From Budorcas taxicolor (taxonomy: Eukaryota > Chordata > Mammalia > Artiodactyla > Bovidae): a stretch of 64,000 nucleotides of DNA. Below the pieces are notes generated by a model that had not been told where the DNA came from, did not search any database, and saw nothing but the letters and a program-made list of their open reading frames with translations. Position 1 is the stretch's first letter. Each line of letters opens with the position of its first letter. The position numbers were made by a program, and so were the translations under genes. The stretch lies in the NCBI RefSeq assembly GCF_023091745.1, contig NC_068934.1, positions 20,228,434 to 20,292,433 on the forward strand, given 5' to 3'. Positions 1-11,840 of this stretch are shown piece by piece.

Positions 1-678
1 CGCCAGGCTTCCCTGTCCATCACCAACTCTCAGAGTTCACTCAGACTCACATCCATTGAGTCAGTGATGCCATCCAGCCATCTCATCCTCTGTCATCCCC
101 TTCTCCTCCTGCCCCTAATCCCTCCCAGCATCAGGGTCTTTTCCAATGAGTCAACTCTTTGCATCAGGTGGCCAAAGTATTGGAGATTCAGCTTTAGCAT
201 CAGTCCTTCCAGTGAACACCTAGGACTGATCTCCTTTAGGATGAACTGGTTGGATCTTCTTCCAGTCCAAGGGACTCTCAAGAGTCTTCTCCAACACCAC
301 AGTTCAAAAGCATCAATTCTTCGGCACTCGACTTTCTTTATAGTCCAACTCTTACATCCATACATGACTACTGGAAAAACCATAGCCTTGACTAGATGGA
401 CCTTTGTTGGCAAAGTAATGTCTCTGCTTTTGAATATGCTATCTAGGTTGGTCATAACTTTTCTTCCAAGGAGTAAGCGTCTTTTAATTTCATGGCTGCA
501 GTCACCATCTGCAGTGATTTTGGAGCCCCAAAAAATAAAGTCTGACACTGTTTCCACTGTTTCCCCATCTATTTCCCATGAAGTGATGGGACTGGATGCC
601 ATGATCTTAGTTTTCTGAATGCTGAGCTTTAAGCCAACTTTTTTCACTCTCCTCTTTCACTCTCATCAAGAGGCTTTC
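1..678 (-). mobile_element. BovB (RTE) LINE, 3' part of a 5'-inverted copy
   Basis: This is antisense BovB covering the end of the reverse transcriptase ORF and part of the 3' tail; the true 3' end lies left of the window. The minus-strand frame from 647 to 93 stays open for 184 codons and reads as the post-catalytic part of the BovB polymerase, with the family-typical stretches GLKLSIQKTKIMASSP and MYGCKSWTIKK. Its 5' edge joins a plus-strand BovB piece at about 678, so both belong to one inverted insertion (see next feature). No intact ORF remains. Identification rests on my knowledge of the BovB consensus. Confidence 0.93.
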
Positions 679-983
679 AAGAGACGGGAATACCAGACCA
701 CTTGACCTGCCTCTTGAGAAACCTATATGCAGGTCAGGAAGCAACAGTTAGAACTGGACATGGAACAACAGACTGGTTCCAAATAGGAAAAGGAGTACGT
801 CAAGGCTGTGTATTGTCACCCTGCTTATTTAACTTATATGCAGAGTACATCATGAGAAACGCTGGGCTGGAAGAAGCACGAGCTGGAATCAAGATTGCAG
901 GGAGAAATATCAATAACCTCAGATATGCAGATGACACCACACTTATGGCAGAAAGTGAAGAGGAACCAAAAAGCTTCTCAAGA
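679..983 (+). mobile_element. BovB inverted 5' segment with intact RT YADD motif
   Basis: This plus-strand piece encodes the central reverse transcriptase of BovB. The frame from 702 to 989 (95 codons) shows the motif GVRQGCVLSP and, at 924-935, an intact YADD catalytic motif. It stops in ESEEEPKS, at or within a few bases of where the minus-strand neighbour begins in consensus order. The two parts are therefore consecutive segments of one element joined head to head, the arrangement expected from a 5' inversion during insertion. The fragment is too short to be functional. Confidence 0.9.
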
Positions 984-1403
984 GTATAGGTTATACTAAA
1001 CCTAGAAGAATATAATTGGGAAATTATGAATTTCAGTTATGTATTAGCTTTGTTCTTAACATATTTAAGTCTAAGTTCATATAATTTAATTTTTAATAAT
1101 GTCTGTATTTAACAACTTTAACAATTGCTTTTTCACAAACATCTTAAAAATGTAACATTATCACATTAGGATCTCTGTCTTTGAGTCATAGTTTCTGAAC
1201 TTTCAAATGGATAGTTTTGAGATAATTAAAACTCAATTCTGTATGATTATCTCATTTGATAATTTCTGTAGAATGAAACAGAAAATTGCAATTCTAATGG
1301 AAAGGAAATACCTATTTGGTACCTATAACCTCATGAAAGTATTCAATCTCACTTAACATAGCCTTACATATAAAATATAATTGGTAAAAAAAAAAAATTA
1401 GGG
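984..1403. other. AT-rich stretch, nothing recognised
   Basis: I see AT-rich sequence with a short A run at 1387-1398. No open frame of note and no repeat that I can name. Confidence 0.4.
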
Positions 1404-1500
1404 TTATTTTAGGAATTAAATGAGATCTGTAAATCTCAGCACAGTTCATGGGCATAAAAAGTAAGTAATACTATCTACTGTTATTGCTTTAATTATTAAA
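1404..1500 (+). repeat. MIR SINE, 3' part
   Basis: The stretch follows the end of the MIR consensus in order: GGATTAAATGAGAT-like sequence, then the block resembling 'cagtgcctggcacatagtaagtgctcaataa', degraded. Old and diverged; identified by pattern only. Confidence 0.55.
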
Positions 1501-2729
1501 ACATTACTTTAGGTCTTAAACAGTTAAGGACATTCACTCCTGGGGGCAGTATCTTCTCCTCATTTTGCTCACATATACGGTATGAAATAAAATTTTTGTC
1601 CACTAAAGTTATCTGGGCAAAGTTATGCCCTTTTGATGGACTCACTCACAGGGCTTCTGAGATATGCTGTTGCCTGGCTGAAACTTAATTCAGTCTTGAA
1701 ACTCTAACCAGATTCTTCTAATCTTTAGCTCTCTGGACAGTCAAATACAGGTAATCCTCAGTACCTCCAAAATGCTTTCTTTCACATAGTATCTGTTCCC
1801 TCTTTATGAATTCACAGTAATCTCCTTGGAAGTTTCTGTTAGTGAATTGAGGAGTTTATGTGATATAAGACAGTTCTAATACTGCACTACTGCAAACCAA
1901 AACAAACATATAGATATCCAAAGCGCAAATCATCATTATCACTCTTTTTTGGAGCACTGTGTTTGGTAAGATTGGAGTTATGTTGGTCCATTCATCATGA
2001 AGAGTAATTCAGACAGGAAGCCTGCTCTTTAACTGTGCTAATCACTGGCTAAAATTCAGGAGTTTTCACAGAATATCTTTTTTCTCCAAATTCCAGTTCA
2101 AGCTGGATTTTAAATACAAGTGGCTACAAAATAGCAATCCTAAACAGTGATTGCTATTCTATATTAAATTAGCCTGCTTATAGTTTTTAACATTCAGTAC
2201 AGTATTAAATCATTACATGCCTTTGCATCAGTCCAAATCTATATGGAAGTTTATAGTCTTACATGCCCTAATAGAACATCTCCCACTTTTTAAGACTTCA
2301 CACTGATAATTTCAGGCTACTCTGTGTAGAATTACAGTATAAGAGGCCATCATTCTGACATGATCTCAATTCACTAAATAACATAGGCCATTAGCTCCAA
2401 GGTCCCTTTTTGAAACTTCATGTTTCTAGTGCAATGAAAGAATATTTTAAACAAATTTTCCTCCTCAAACTGAAGTTACACTACATACAGAGTATGCTGG
2501 AACAAAAGTCAACCTAAGCGGATAAGAAGTCTTAGGTTATATTATAAGGGTTATAAAACTTGAAATAATCATGCCTACATAGTTCCGCTGCTTGCAAGGG
2601 CGGTGACTTTGACAAAGTCATTTTTATCAGTTTTTTATTAGTTTATCAAATTTTTAGTTTATTTGTTTCAAAAAATACGTAATATAAATATATACATGGA
2701 TCAGCACTATAAATTATACAAAGTAAAAT
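1501..2729. other. Anonymous AT-rich DNA
   Basis: Low-GC DNA without a recognisable gene or repeat. Short open frames here have no coding character. Confidence 0.4.
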
Positions 2730-2805
2730 AATAAAAACATAAAGTAAATAGAATGAAAAATACCTGGCACAGAAGTACTTAGTAAATATAATTTCCATTG
2801 CTGGT
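2730..2805 (+). repeat. MIR-like 3' fragment
   Basis: Contains 'atacctggcacagaagtact' followed by 'tagtaaata', which matches the end of MIR ('gcctggcacatagtaagtgctcaataaata') with substitutions. Very old and short. Confidence 0.4.
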
Positions 2806-2828
2806 TGGAATGTTTTAAGTATGAGGTA

Positions 2829-3215
2829 ATTCATTCACTAAATATGTATTTAATGATTATTTGCTGTGTGTGCTGTGTGCTGAAATGTGTCTGACTCTTC
2901 ACAACCACTTGGACTGTTAGCCCGCCAGTCTTCTCTAGCCATGGAATCTCCAGGCAAGAATACTGGAGCAGCTTGCCATTTCCTATTCCAGGGGATCTTC
3001 CCGACCCAGGGATGGAACCTGAGTCTCTTGCATTATGAATTATGGAACCTGTTTCCTGTATTAGCAGGGATGTTTTCTGTATTCACAGGCAAACTCTTTA
3101 CCACTAGTGCCACCTGGGAAGCCCAGTGATTATCTACTACCTGACAAACACTGTGCCAGACACAGCATATAATGGCAAATGATGAGTCACAGTCTCTGTC
3201 ACTATGGAGTTAACT
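2829..3215 (-). repeat. L2 LINE 3' fragment, split by a SINE
   Basis: Antisense L2 3' end: 'ttcattcactaaatatgtatt' is followed, after a SINE at 2861-3126, by 'actgtgccagacacagcata' and 'cagtctctgtcactatggag', in the order of the L2 consensus. The two halves are separated by the SINE and its short duplication, so the L2 predates the SINE. Confidence 0.55.
2861..3126 (-). mobile_element. Bov-tA SINE
   Basis: Minus-strand Bov-tA: the BovB-related tail is at the left and the tRNA-Glu-like head at the right ('accacctgggaagccc'-type end). A probable TSD, tgattat, lies at 2854-2860 and 3127-3133. The copy contains an insertion-like expansion near 3035-3085 (a repeated 'cctgtattagcaggg / ttctgtattcacaggc' stretch) and is diverged. 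It sits inside an older L2. Confidence 0.88.
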
Positions 3216-3225
3216 TAGACAAAGG

Positions 3226-3438
3226 TGGCTGTGCTGTGCTTAGTTGCTCAGTCACGTCCAACTCTGTGCCCCATGGACTGTAGCCAGCCAGGCTCCTCTG
3301 TCCATGGGATTCTCCAGGCAAGAATACTGGAGTGGGTTACCATGCCCTCCTCCAGGGGATCTTTTCAACCCAGGGATTGAGCTCAGGTCTTCCATATCAC
3401 AGGCTGATTCTTTACCATCTGAGCCACCAGGGAAGCCA
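3226..3438 (-). mobile_element. Bov-tA SINE
   Basis: Near complete minus-strand Bov-tA, from the tail (gctcagtcacgtccaactct) to the tRNA-like head (ctgagccaccagggaagcc). No clear TSD. Short open frames on both strands here are SINE sequence, not genes. Confidence 0.93.
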
Positions 3439-4447
3439 TTTCTATGGTTAGACACTGGTAAATTAGCTACAGTGTTGGCTAATAAATGATAATTATAAAT
3501 AGGAAATATAATGCACTTCACCGTATACTCAGATTATAAGAGAGATGCTTAAGTTTCTGTTTGGAAAAACAATAGAGAAAGCTGGAGTTTAACAAAATCC
3601 AGGAAATATAGATGAAAGGCACAGCAGTATAGCAGTAGACATTTTCTTTTGAAAGCCTTAGCAAATAAAATTGAAGCAAAGAAATCCTAAATCTCTGAAT
3701 TGAATTCTGATCTAGTGGGGAACAAAGCTAACATCTGTGTAATACAGAACTAATGTTGGCAGCTCAGAAAACAATGAAATCTACTGATGAACTCTAGTAT
3801 GAAATTACTGTGGAGAGGGTGAAAGCTATATTTTCCAGTATGTTATAGAAAGTAATGAAATTTCTACCTGCTTTTATAGACAGAAAAATCCATCTATCTA
3901 GACTTGGGCGTTTTGGTAGATTATTCTTCAGCATATTCACTCTCCCTCCCCTACTCTGTGAAAAAATTATTTTACCATTTGGGTTGGTCATATATCTTGT
4001 GTCGGCAATGAGATGTTAGCAGATGTGAGACCAGCAGAGGCTTAATATATACTTTTGGGGTGGAACTTATCTTTTGCAACTCTCCCGTATACATGAAAAT
4101 AAATTTTTCTCTGGTTAGCCATGCCCCCTTCAATCTGGATCCAGAATAAATTCATCCTGAGCATATCTGAATGAAACTTACAGCTAAAAATGCAGCCAGA
4201 GACAGAGCCTCTTGGGCAAGCCCCACCTGTGTTAGCGAACATCTTGGCAGGCATACAATTGTGATAACTAGGATAAATTGTTGTTTAAAGTCAAGGAGTT
4301 TCTGTGGACTGTTGTACAGTATCATACCTAATACAGCTATCAGTAACAAAAAGGGAATGTTGCTTTAACAAAAACCTAAACTATGTGACAACAGGCTTTG
4401 GTATCATGTGAGAAAGAGAGAGGAGATTGTTAACTAACCCATCCTTC
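3439..4447. other. Anonymous DNA
   Basis: About 1 kb with no repeat I can name. Small overlapping frames at 4042-4368 occur on both strands and lack any recognisable domain. Confidence 0.4.
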
Positions 4448-5062
4448 TCAAACCAGAATTGAAAGAGACACGTGTACCCCAGTGTTCATCACAGCACTGT
4501 TTATAATAGCCAGGACATGGAAGCAACCTGGATGTCCATCAGCAGATGAATGGATAAGAAAGCTGTGGTACATATACACAATGGGGTATTACTCAGCCAT
4601 TAAAAAGAATACATTTGAATCAGTTCTAATGAGGTGGATGAAACTGGAGCCGATTATACAGAGTGAAGTAAGCCAGAAAGAAAATCACCAATACAGTATA
4701 CTAACACATATATATGGAATTTAGAAAGATGCTAATGATAACCCTGTATACAAGACAGCAAAAGAGACACAGATGTATAGAACAGTCTTTTGGACTCTGT
4801 GGGAGAGGGAGAGGGTGGGATGATTTGGGAGAATGGCATTGAAACATGTATAATATCATATAAGAAACGAATCGCCAGTCTAGGTTCGATGCAGGGTGCA
4901 GGGATGCTTGGGGCTGGCACACTGGGATGATCTGGAGGGATGTTGTAGGGGGGGAGGTGGGAGGGGGGGTTCAGGATTGGGAACATGTGTACACCTGTGG
5001 CGGACTCATGTTGATGTGTGGCAAAACCAATACAATATTGTAAAGTAAAAATAATAACAAAT
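4448..5062 (+). mobile_element. L1 LINE, 5'-truncated 3' end (ruminant type)
   Basis: The copy starts in the last part of ORF2 (a frame from 4482 contains ADEWIRKLWYIYTMGYYSA, the ORF2 C-terminus) and runs through the 3'UTR with its G-rich tract at 4950-4969 to an A-rich tail around 5045-5062. 5' truncation is usual for L1. Sequence similar to 31190-31800 and 52790-53430 in this window, so it belongs to a ruminant-lineage L1 subfamily. No clear TSD. Confidence 0.93.
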
Positions 5063-5177
5063 AATTGTATAAAGAGGTGGAGATAGTGTGAGAATTTATC
5101 ATACAATTGCATAGAGAAACTTGTGCAAGGTTATCCATGAAAGGGAATTGAGAATGTCAGGTATTATTATACTTATG

Positions 5178-5454
5178 CACTGCTACTGCTGCTAAGTCAC
5201 TTCAGTCGTGTCCGACTCTGTGCAACCCTATAGACGGCAGCCCACAAGGCTCCCTCATCCCTGGGATTCTCCAGGCAAGAACACTGGAATGGGTTGCCAT
5301 TTCCTTCTCCAATGCATGAAAGTGAAAAGTGAAAGTGAAGTTGCTCAGTCATGTCCAACTCTTCGCAACCCCATGGACTGAAGCCTATCAGACTCCTCCA
5401 TCTATGGGATTTTCCAGGCAGGAGTACTGGAGTGGGGTGCCATTGCCTTCTCCG
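5178..5454 (-). mobile_element. Bov-A2 SINE (dimer)
   Basis: Two Bov-A monomers joined by the linker 'atgcatgaaagtgaaaagtg', antisense, beginning with the reverse of the (CAG)n tail (ctgctactgctgctaag). Perfect 9-bp TSD, atacttatg, at 5169-5177 and 5455-5463 defines the insertion exactly. Confidence 0.96.
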
Positions 5455-5463
5455 ATACTTATG

Positions 5464-5970
5464 GACAGGGATGGTATTAAAATATTCAACAAGTAGAAAT
5501 GAACTGGTACCAAATTAAATGGGTACAACAAATGAAAACGGATTTTGTTAGTAAGTAACTAGTATAGTTGTAATGGTAAAAGCCAGGTTAATGCACTTTA
5601 ACTCCAAAATTAGTTTGTACTTCACAGAGTGAAAAGATTTATCTGTATTGATTAGAATATCAGCAAGTAACTTTTATCACAAAACAGGAAATAAGAATAT
5701 TCGAATTCTCTAATTCTTCAATAGCTTTATTTACAATAATTATTTACTCCGACCCCAATTCTTATATTGAGAACTCTTGTTTTCCAACTATTACTTGTGC
5801 TGAAAAGCTAGGTTTGCATCTCAACGACTAACTAGATCATGCTAAAATATAAACACAGAGTCAATATTCCACTAGAATTTTTCAATTATTTTTTCAGCAA
5901 CACTGAAAAGGTATATTCTATTCACTTGCTGTATGTTGCACATATGAAGATGAAAAGGCAACTTGAACAC
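5464..5970. other. Anonymous AT-rich DNA
   Basis: No gene or repeat recognised in about 500 bases. Confidence 0.4.
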
Positions 5971-6172
5971 TGTGTGGGTGAGTCGCTCAGTTGAGTCTGG
6001 CTCTTTGCAACATAGACTATAGCCCACAAGGCTCCTCTGTCCGTGCAATTCTCCAGGCAAAAATACTGGAGTAGGTTACCATTCCCTTCTCCAGGGGATC
6101 TTCCCAGACCAGGGAATTGAACCCAGACCTCCTGCAGGGGGATTCTTTACCACCTGAGCTATCAGGGAAGCT
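5971..6172 (-). mobile_element. Bov-tA SINE
   Basis: Minus-strand Bov-tA with both the tail (gtcgctcagttgagtctggc) and the head (cacctgagctatcagggaag). Diverged, no clear TSD. Confidence 0.92.
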
Positions 6173-6771
6173 AATTTAGTAGTCTCCTCATTTTGAAAGA
6201 ATTTCACCTCTAGTTTGTATGCTCACACTGATTTTAGTTAAATTGTAGTAACAGTTCATTGATCATAGGAAGAGAGGAGAGAGATACTGGGGATCTGTAT
6301 TTTTATTTTCCACAGCCAGCTCTGCTCACTTACACTCTGATCTGGATATCATGTTCTGAAACTATGTCCCAATTCATTGACCAGAGAAATCATAAGGCTG
6401 ACAGTCTTGCATGGGGCTCAAAACAAGAGAAAGTTATGTAATGCTACCTGGCAAGCCACCTAGACATTAGGATACAGTGATAGCTGAGGCATCGCTGGCA
6501 GTTAGGAAAGGTATATGAAGCCTTTGGAATATCTGAGTAAGAGAATCAGAGTGGACTTGCCTAGGATTTTGAAGTAAGGCAACATTGTCTTTCTGTGTTG
6601 GATTCTTCTCAGTCCTTATAAAGACTTATTAGTGACTCACGGGACACTAAGTGACTGTGGAAACTGAGACGGGTTTCACAAACTGAGTTGCCTGATTTAG
6701 CAAATGATAAAATGGGATGTGTATAGTTGCAGTCTGTTATGACAGAAAAAATATAAAAATAAAACAAGGAT
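6173..6771. other. Anonymous DNA
   Basis: A 60-codon frame at 6259-6441 has no recognisable domain. Nothing else seen. Confidence 0.4.
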
Positions 6772-7527
6772 TAATGGCACTCTAATGGTAGAAAGTGAAG
6801 AGGAACTCTTGATGAAGGTGAAAAGGAGAGTGAAAAAACCCGGCTTAAAACTCAACATTCAAAAAACTAAGATCATGGCATCTGGTCCCATAACTTCATG
6901 GCAAATAGATGGGTAAGAAATGGAAACAGTGAGAGACTTTATTTTCTTGGGCTCCAAAATCACTGCAGATGGTGACTGCAGCCATGAAATTAAAAGACAC
7001 TTGCTCCTTGGAAGATAAGCTATGACCAACCTAGACAGTGTACTAAAAACCAGAGACATCACTTTGTCAACAAAGGTCTGTATAGTCAAAGCTAGGATTT
7101 TTCCAGTAGTCACATATGGATGTGAAAGTTGGACCATAAAGAAGGCTAAGCACTGAAGAATTGATGCTTTCAAATGGTGGTGTTGGAGAAGATCTTGAGA
7201 GTTCCTTGGACAGAAGATCAATCCAATCAATCCTAAATCAACCCTGAATATTCATTGGAAGGACTGATGCTGAAGCTGAAACTCCAGTACTTTGGAGACT
7301 TGATGTGAAGAGCCCACTCATTGGAAAAGACCCTGATGCTGGGAAAGATCAAGGGAAGGAGAAGAAGGGAGAAACAGAGAATGAGATGGCTGTATGGCAT
7401 CACCAACTCAATGGACATGAGTTTGAGCAAAGCCTGGGAGATAGTGAAGGACAGGGAAGCCTGGCATGCTGCAGTGCATGGGGTCACAAGAATTGGACAC
7501 CACTTAGTGACTGAACAACAACAAAAA
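6772..7527 (+). mobile_element. BovB LINE, 5'-truncated 3' part
   Basis: The copy starts just after the reverse transcriptase catalytic block (GAAAGTGAAGAGG) and reaches the 3' end with a (CAA)n tail (ctgaacaacaacaaaaat). Several stops and frame changes interrupt the ORF. The tail variant (agtttgagcaaagcctggga, goes with caacaa) is of the older-looking BovB type in this window. Confidence 0.95.
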
Positions 7528-8438
7528 TTGTGTTGAAGATGTAAGGAAATTGAATGAAAACTGACTGAGACTCTCATGCACAATTATCTCTCCCTCAATA
7601 CAATCCAGTGGCTTCGTAGGAAATACCCTATGATCAACTGATTAAAGAAGAAAAACTCTGGCCTGATTTGCAGATGGGTATATGTCATGTGTTGACACCC
7701 AACTGGTAAAAGATGGCCCTCTATTTTAGCCTCCCTTAGGGATCTTCTGAAAGACATTGGTAAAGAAAAATTCTCCCAGTTAGCGAAACTACAGGCAATA
7801 CATCTGTTGTTTCCTCCAATGTTAGAGATGGCCAAAAGCACAGATTAATACTTATTATGATACAGTGTCTCATAGGTTGGCTCATTGGTTAAAGAGATTG
7901 GAAAGAGAATTAAAAAGTCTTGGAATAGAGTGTAAGGTTATATCTCTTGTCGCAATCAGAAACATGAAGATACCTGTATCTAACACAAATATTTACTGTC
8001 ATCCTTCAATTTCTTCATAATCAAAGGAAAAAGATAACCCATTCTTTTGAAGTTGTTTTATCTCTTTCCCAGAATCCTGGGTTTGCTCAATGATTCCAGG
8101 TACAAAATAATTGTGGTGGCAGGAATGGTGTATATTAACGCACAAAGCAACTTTGTAATTTCACCAAGACTGCCCTGATGTTACCACTTCTGAGTGCCCC
8201 AAATGCTAATGTCAGTGCTGAGTAGTGCTGAGCTACTGCTATGGTTCTATCCCCCAGGAAACCAACCCATGACCAAGATGTAGGTTGATTACATTAGACA
8301 TGAGAAGGAAAATGACAGCAAAGTTGCCTCAAAAAAATAGATGTTTATTCTAGATAAAATTTTCTTCTTGCCTACACAAAAGCATGTTCACCAGCAATAC
8401 AATTTTTGGACTTATAAAATGCATATTCATACACATCA
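7528..8438. other. Anonymous DNA
   Basis: About 900 bases without a repeat I can name. An 85-codon minus-strand frame at 7584-7841 has no recognisable domain. Confidence 0.4.
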
Positions 8439-8988
8439 GTTCAGTTCAGTCACTTAGGCGTGTGTGACTCTTTGTGACCCCATGGACTGCAGCACACCAG
8501 GCCTCCCTGTCCATCACCAACTCCCAGAGTTTACTCAAACTCATGTCCATTATGTCAGTGATGCCACCCAACCATCTCATCCTCTGTCATCCCCTTCTCC
8601 TGCTTTCAGTCTTTCCCAGAATCAGGGTCTTTTCAAATGAGTCAGTTCAGCTGCCCAAATATTGGAGTTTCAGCTTCAGCATCAAACCTTCCAATGAATA
8701 GTTAGGACTGATTTCCTTTAGGATGGATTGGTTGGATCTCCTTGACGTCCAAGAGACTCTCAAGAGTCTTCTCCAACACCACAGTTCAAAAGCATCAATT
8801 CTTCAGTGCTCAGCTTTCTTTATAGTCCAACTCTCACATTCATACATGACCACTGGAAAAACCATAGCTTTGACTAAACAGACATTTGTTGGTAAACTAA
8901 TGTCTCTGCTTTTTAATATGCTGTTTAGGTTGGTCATAGCTTTTCTTCCAAGGAGCAAGCATCTTTTAATTTCATGGCTGCAGTCACA
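8439..8988 (-). mobile_element. BovB LINE, 5'-truncated
   Basis: Antisense BovB from its 3' end (ttcagttcagtcactt) to the point reading 'catggctgcagtcac', where it is cut off. Open frames on both strands at 8474-9031 are remnants of the polymerase C-terminal region. The boundaries resemble a short direct repeat (acatca at 8433-8438 and 8993-8998) but that is weak. Confidence 0.95.
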
Positions 8989-10054
8989 TGATACATCACA
9001 CACCTGTATGTTCCATAAAATATGGATATGATTTAGGAATTCATTGTACCGTGAAATATGATACTAGGTTCAGACACAGAAAAGACTGATCTTGCCACAT
9101 GCCACATCACTTAGAGAAGCTGGCTTTATCAAATGGCAAAACAGCATATATCATTACTTTTAGTAAGGGGATGGGAAAAATCCTAGAATTTTAGGTGATG
9201 TCCCATAGGATGTGATCTAAATCTTAAACTAGCAGCCTCTGTTTGGTGTTCTTTTCCCCATAAAAGTGTCAAGAAACCAAAAGGTAGAGGGGAATGTGGC
9301 CTATTTCAGTATTTTACCTGATAGCTCACTTTCAGGAAAAAATGTGTTTCCTATACCTATTACTCTGCAGTCAGTGGATGTGGAGGTTTAACCACCAAGT
9401 TTTTACTCTTACGTTTTTAGTAAGAGCACAGGCATGATTTTACTAAAATCTAAAAGACAAGCTCCTATGGGGTAACCTTTTTCATGCCTGTAAGCTCTCT
9501 CCAGGATTCATTAACCCTCCATTACCTCTTCTTTCCTCTTGTTTCTCTCTGTATACACATGTTAACAACTTCTTGATGTTCCCAGGCTCTGGGGACTACA
9601 TATTGCCTGTTAGATACCTTAGTTATGGTAAATAACTTTTCATTAAATCCTCTTCAGTTAAAAACCTTTGAGTGTGCCATCTGTTTTCCACCAGGAATGT
9701 GACTGCTACATATACCGGCGTAACATTTCCCTGAACATTCTCTTCCTTTCTTCCAATTTTTTTCCCCTTAGCCTCTGTTTAGTTTACACCTACATTAAAA
9801 TTTACCAAAAAGAAGTGATTTTAATCTTTGCTATAGATGAAATTTTTATTTATAGAATCATTTTCAATTACATGACATTTTAATCAGACATTGAAATCAT
9901 ACTCTTTAAATTGACAATGACACAGTGACCCAATGACAATTCATATTACATCTATAAAAGTTATATTACTTCTTGGATGAAAAATTTAGCACTAACGTGC
10001 CTTTAAATTAAAAAGAAAAAGCAAACTCACTTACAAGCGGCATGATAGAGACAG
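8989..10054. other. Mostly anonymous DNA, possible LTR-like end
   Basis: At about 9655-9715 the stretch 'gagtgtgccatctgttttcc' plus 'accaggaatgtgactgctac' resembles the end of an old mammalian LTR of the MaLR kind, but the match is partial. I see no gene. Confidence 0.3.
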
Positions 10055-10128
10055 AAAATTATATATATATAAAATATGTGTGTGTATGTGTGTGTGTGTG
10101 TATATATATATATACACACATATATAAA
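10055..10128. repeat. (TA)n/(TG)n microsatellite with perfect palindrome
   Basis: Alternating purine-pyrimidine DNA. The core 10095-10120, TGTGTG then seven TA then CACACA, is a perfect 26-bp palindrome. Confidence 0.95.
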
Positions 10129-11127
10129 AGCGACATAGATAGACACAAAGATCAAGTAGTCAGCTAGTCAGAAAAGATAAACTATATGAGAAGGAGTAAT
10201 GGCTTCCCCCAATCATTGTATTAACTATAATCTTTTCCAGATCAGAGAAACTGTAAATAACCTTACTTCTGGCAAGGTCACAAGGTTCTCTCATTTTTAT
10301 AGCCTTTGGATTGGGTTCAATGTGAAAGAATCAAACAACTGTGCTGTGAATGGCCTGAAGTCAACTACATTCATTACCTCTCTGACCAGAACTGAATTCT
10401 AGTGTCTTAGTGAATTCCCAGGAATCCTGCCTTGTCTAACCTGAGAGGTGTCTTCAGATAATAATAGCTTTGACCAGACCACATGAGTAGATTCCAGCAG
10501 ACAGCCCAGGGGGATACACTCAGTGAAAATAGATAGATAGCTCGTTGGAAATGGAAGAGATCAAAGGAAAGTTACCTTCATGAGGCTTGCATTAGCTACA
10601 GACTCATTTTGATGAGGGAGTCTATTAAAAAACAAAAACAAAAACATGCAAAATGTGTCTTTACAGCCTAAACTTTGCTTTATCAAGCAATTATGTTTCT
10701 TTTCAAAATGAGCTTCAGATTCATACTATCAATTTTTCTACAGATAAAAGTGAAGTAACCTTAGCTCTAAAGTCTGACAGCAGACTTGAACTCTTGCTTG
10801 TACTGTGGGTGCTCTAAGGGTTTTTGGAACTCAGCATCACAACCTAGGAAGAGCCCAGGAAGGTTATTCAAAAAACAAATCCAAGGAATGGAGGCTAATA
10901 TCACATCTACCACCTATTGATATCCAAACACTGTCAATCATGGTGGAATCTTTCTGTAAAGCTCCAGAAAATTCCCTAGGACTTTGGAAGCGCTTCATTG
11001 ACAGTGTTATCACTCAACAGTGTATAAATTAATTGAGGGGGTAAATGAAAACAATTTATCTTCCATAGAGTTCTCTTTCCCACCTTCCACCCATGCTATC
11101 ACAATCATATTTGAAATAATAGACCAG
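10129..11127. other. Anonymous DNA
   Basis: No recognisable element. Frames of 60-75 codons at 10199-10402 and 10805-11032 have no domain and no supporting context. Confidence 0.4.
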
Positions 11128-11201
11128 TTGTCTATATATTATATATGTAGACAATATTATTATATATATAGACAATATATATTATTGTCTATTATTGTCT
11201 A
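11128..11201. repeat. AT-rich array with alternating TTGTCTA/TAGACAA
   Basis: The heptamer TTGTCTA occurs at 11128, 11185 and 11195 and its complement TAGACAA at 11148 and 11169, separated by TA-rich spacers, so nested imperfect hairpins can form. Confidence 0.8.
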
Positions 11202-11786
11202 AGTTGTATTACTGCTTATACAATGAAGTTGGCTAATAGATATAAAGGAGGTTACCTTTGGTTGTAAAATTCAATCACTTCATGACTTTCTAATGTGAAA
11301 TAATTCTCACCTTTCTGTGAACTGACTTAAGACTTTTGAAGCAAAAAAATATACCTCAAGACAGAGAAGCAGTCATTCTAGATGTATTGCACCTGGAGAA
11401 AACATTCTTTTGGAAAATCTTTTAGGACATGAGAACAACTGAGCTTGTCATCTGTGTATTATTAGGTGCAACAGATTTTCCTGCTTGTGTGCTTCTTTCA
11501 GTTGTGTTTTCTTCAATGGATACTATCACTTCACAGGATTTTAAAAACCATTTACTGAAGAGGAAAATATATTGGAGGGAGATATCCTCAAATAAATATG
11601 ACTTTCCAAAGTAGGACTTTAAAAATATTTATCTCTACTAAGTTACTTTTATCAAATATTCTAGCTGTATAGTATCAAGCAATATAACATCTGTACACTA
11701 CCAAGTAGTATATTAAAAAGGTAAACAAAGATATAATTACATTTTAAAAATAGTTTTTGTATAAACATTTTAAAAATGAATTATGA
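11202..11786. other. Anonymous DNA
   Basis: No repeat or gene recognised. Confidence 0.4.
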
Positions 11787-11840
11787 AGTTCAGTTCAGTC
11801 GTTCAGCTGTGTCCAACCTTTGCAACACCATGAATTGCAG
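11787..11840 (-). mobile_element. BovB 3' end, very short copy
   Basis: Only about 54 bases of the BovB 3' end remain (gttcagttcagtcgttcagc through atgaattgcagc), antisense. Confidence 0.85.

Noticed and set aside
4732..5112. 126-codon minus-strand frame
   Set aside because: It is antisense to the L1 3'UTR and tail; similar frames occur opposite the other L1 3' ends.
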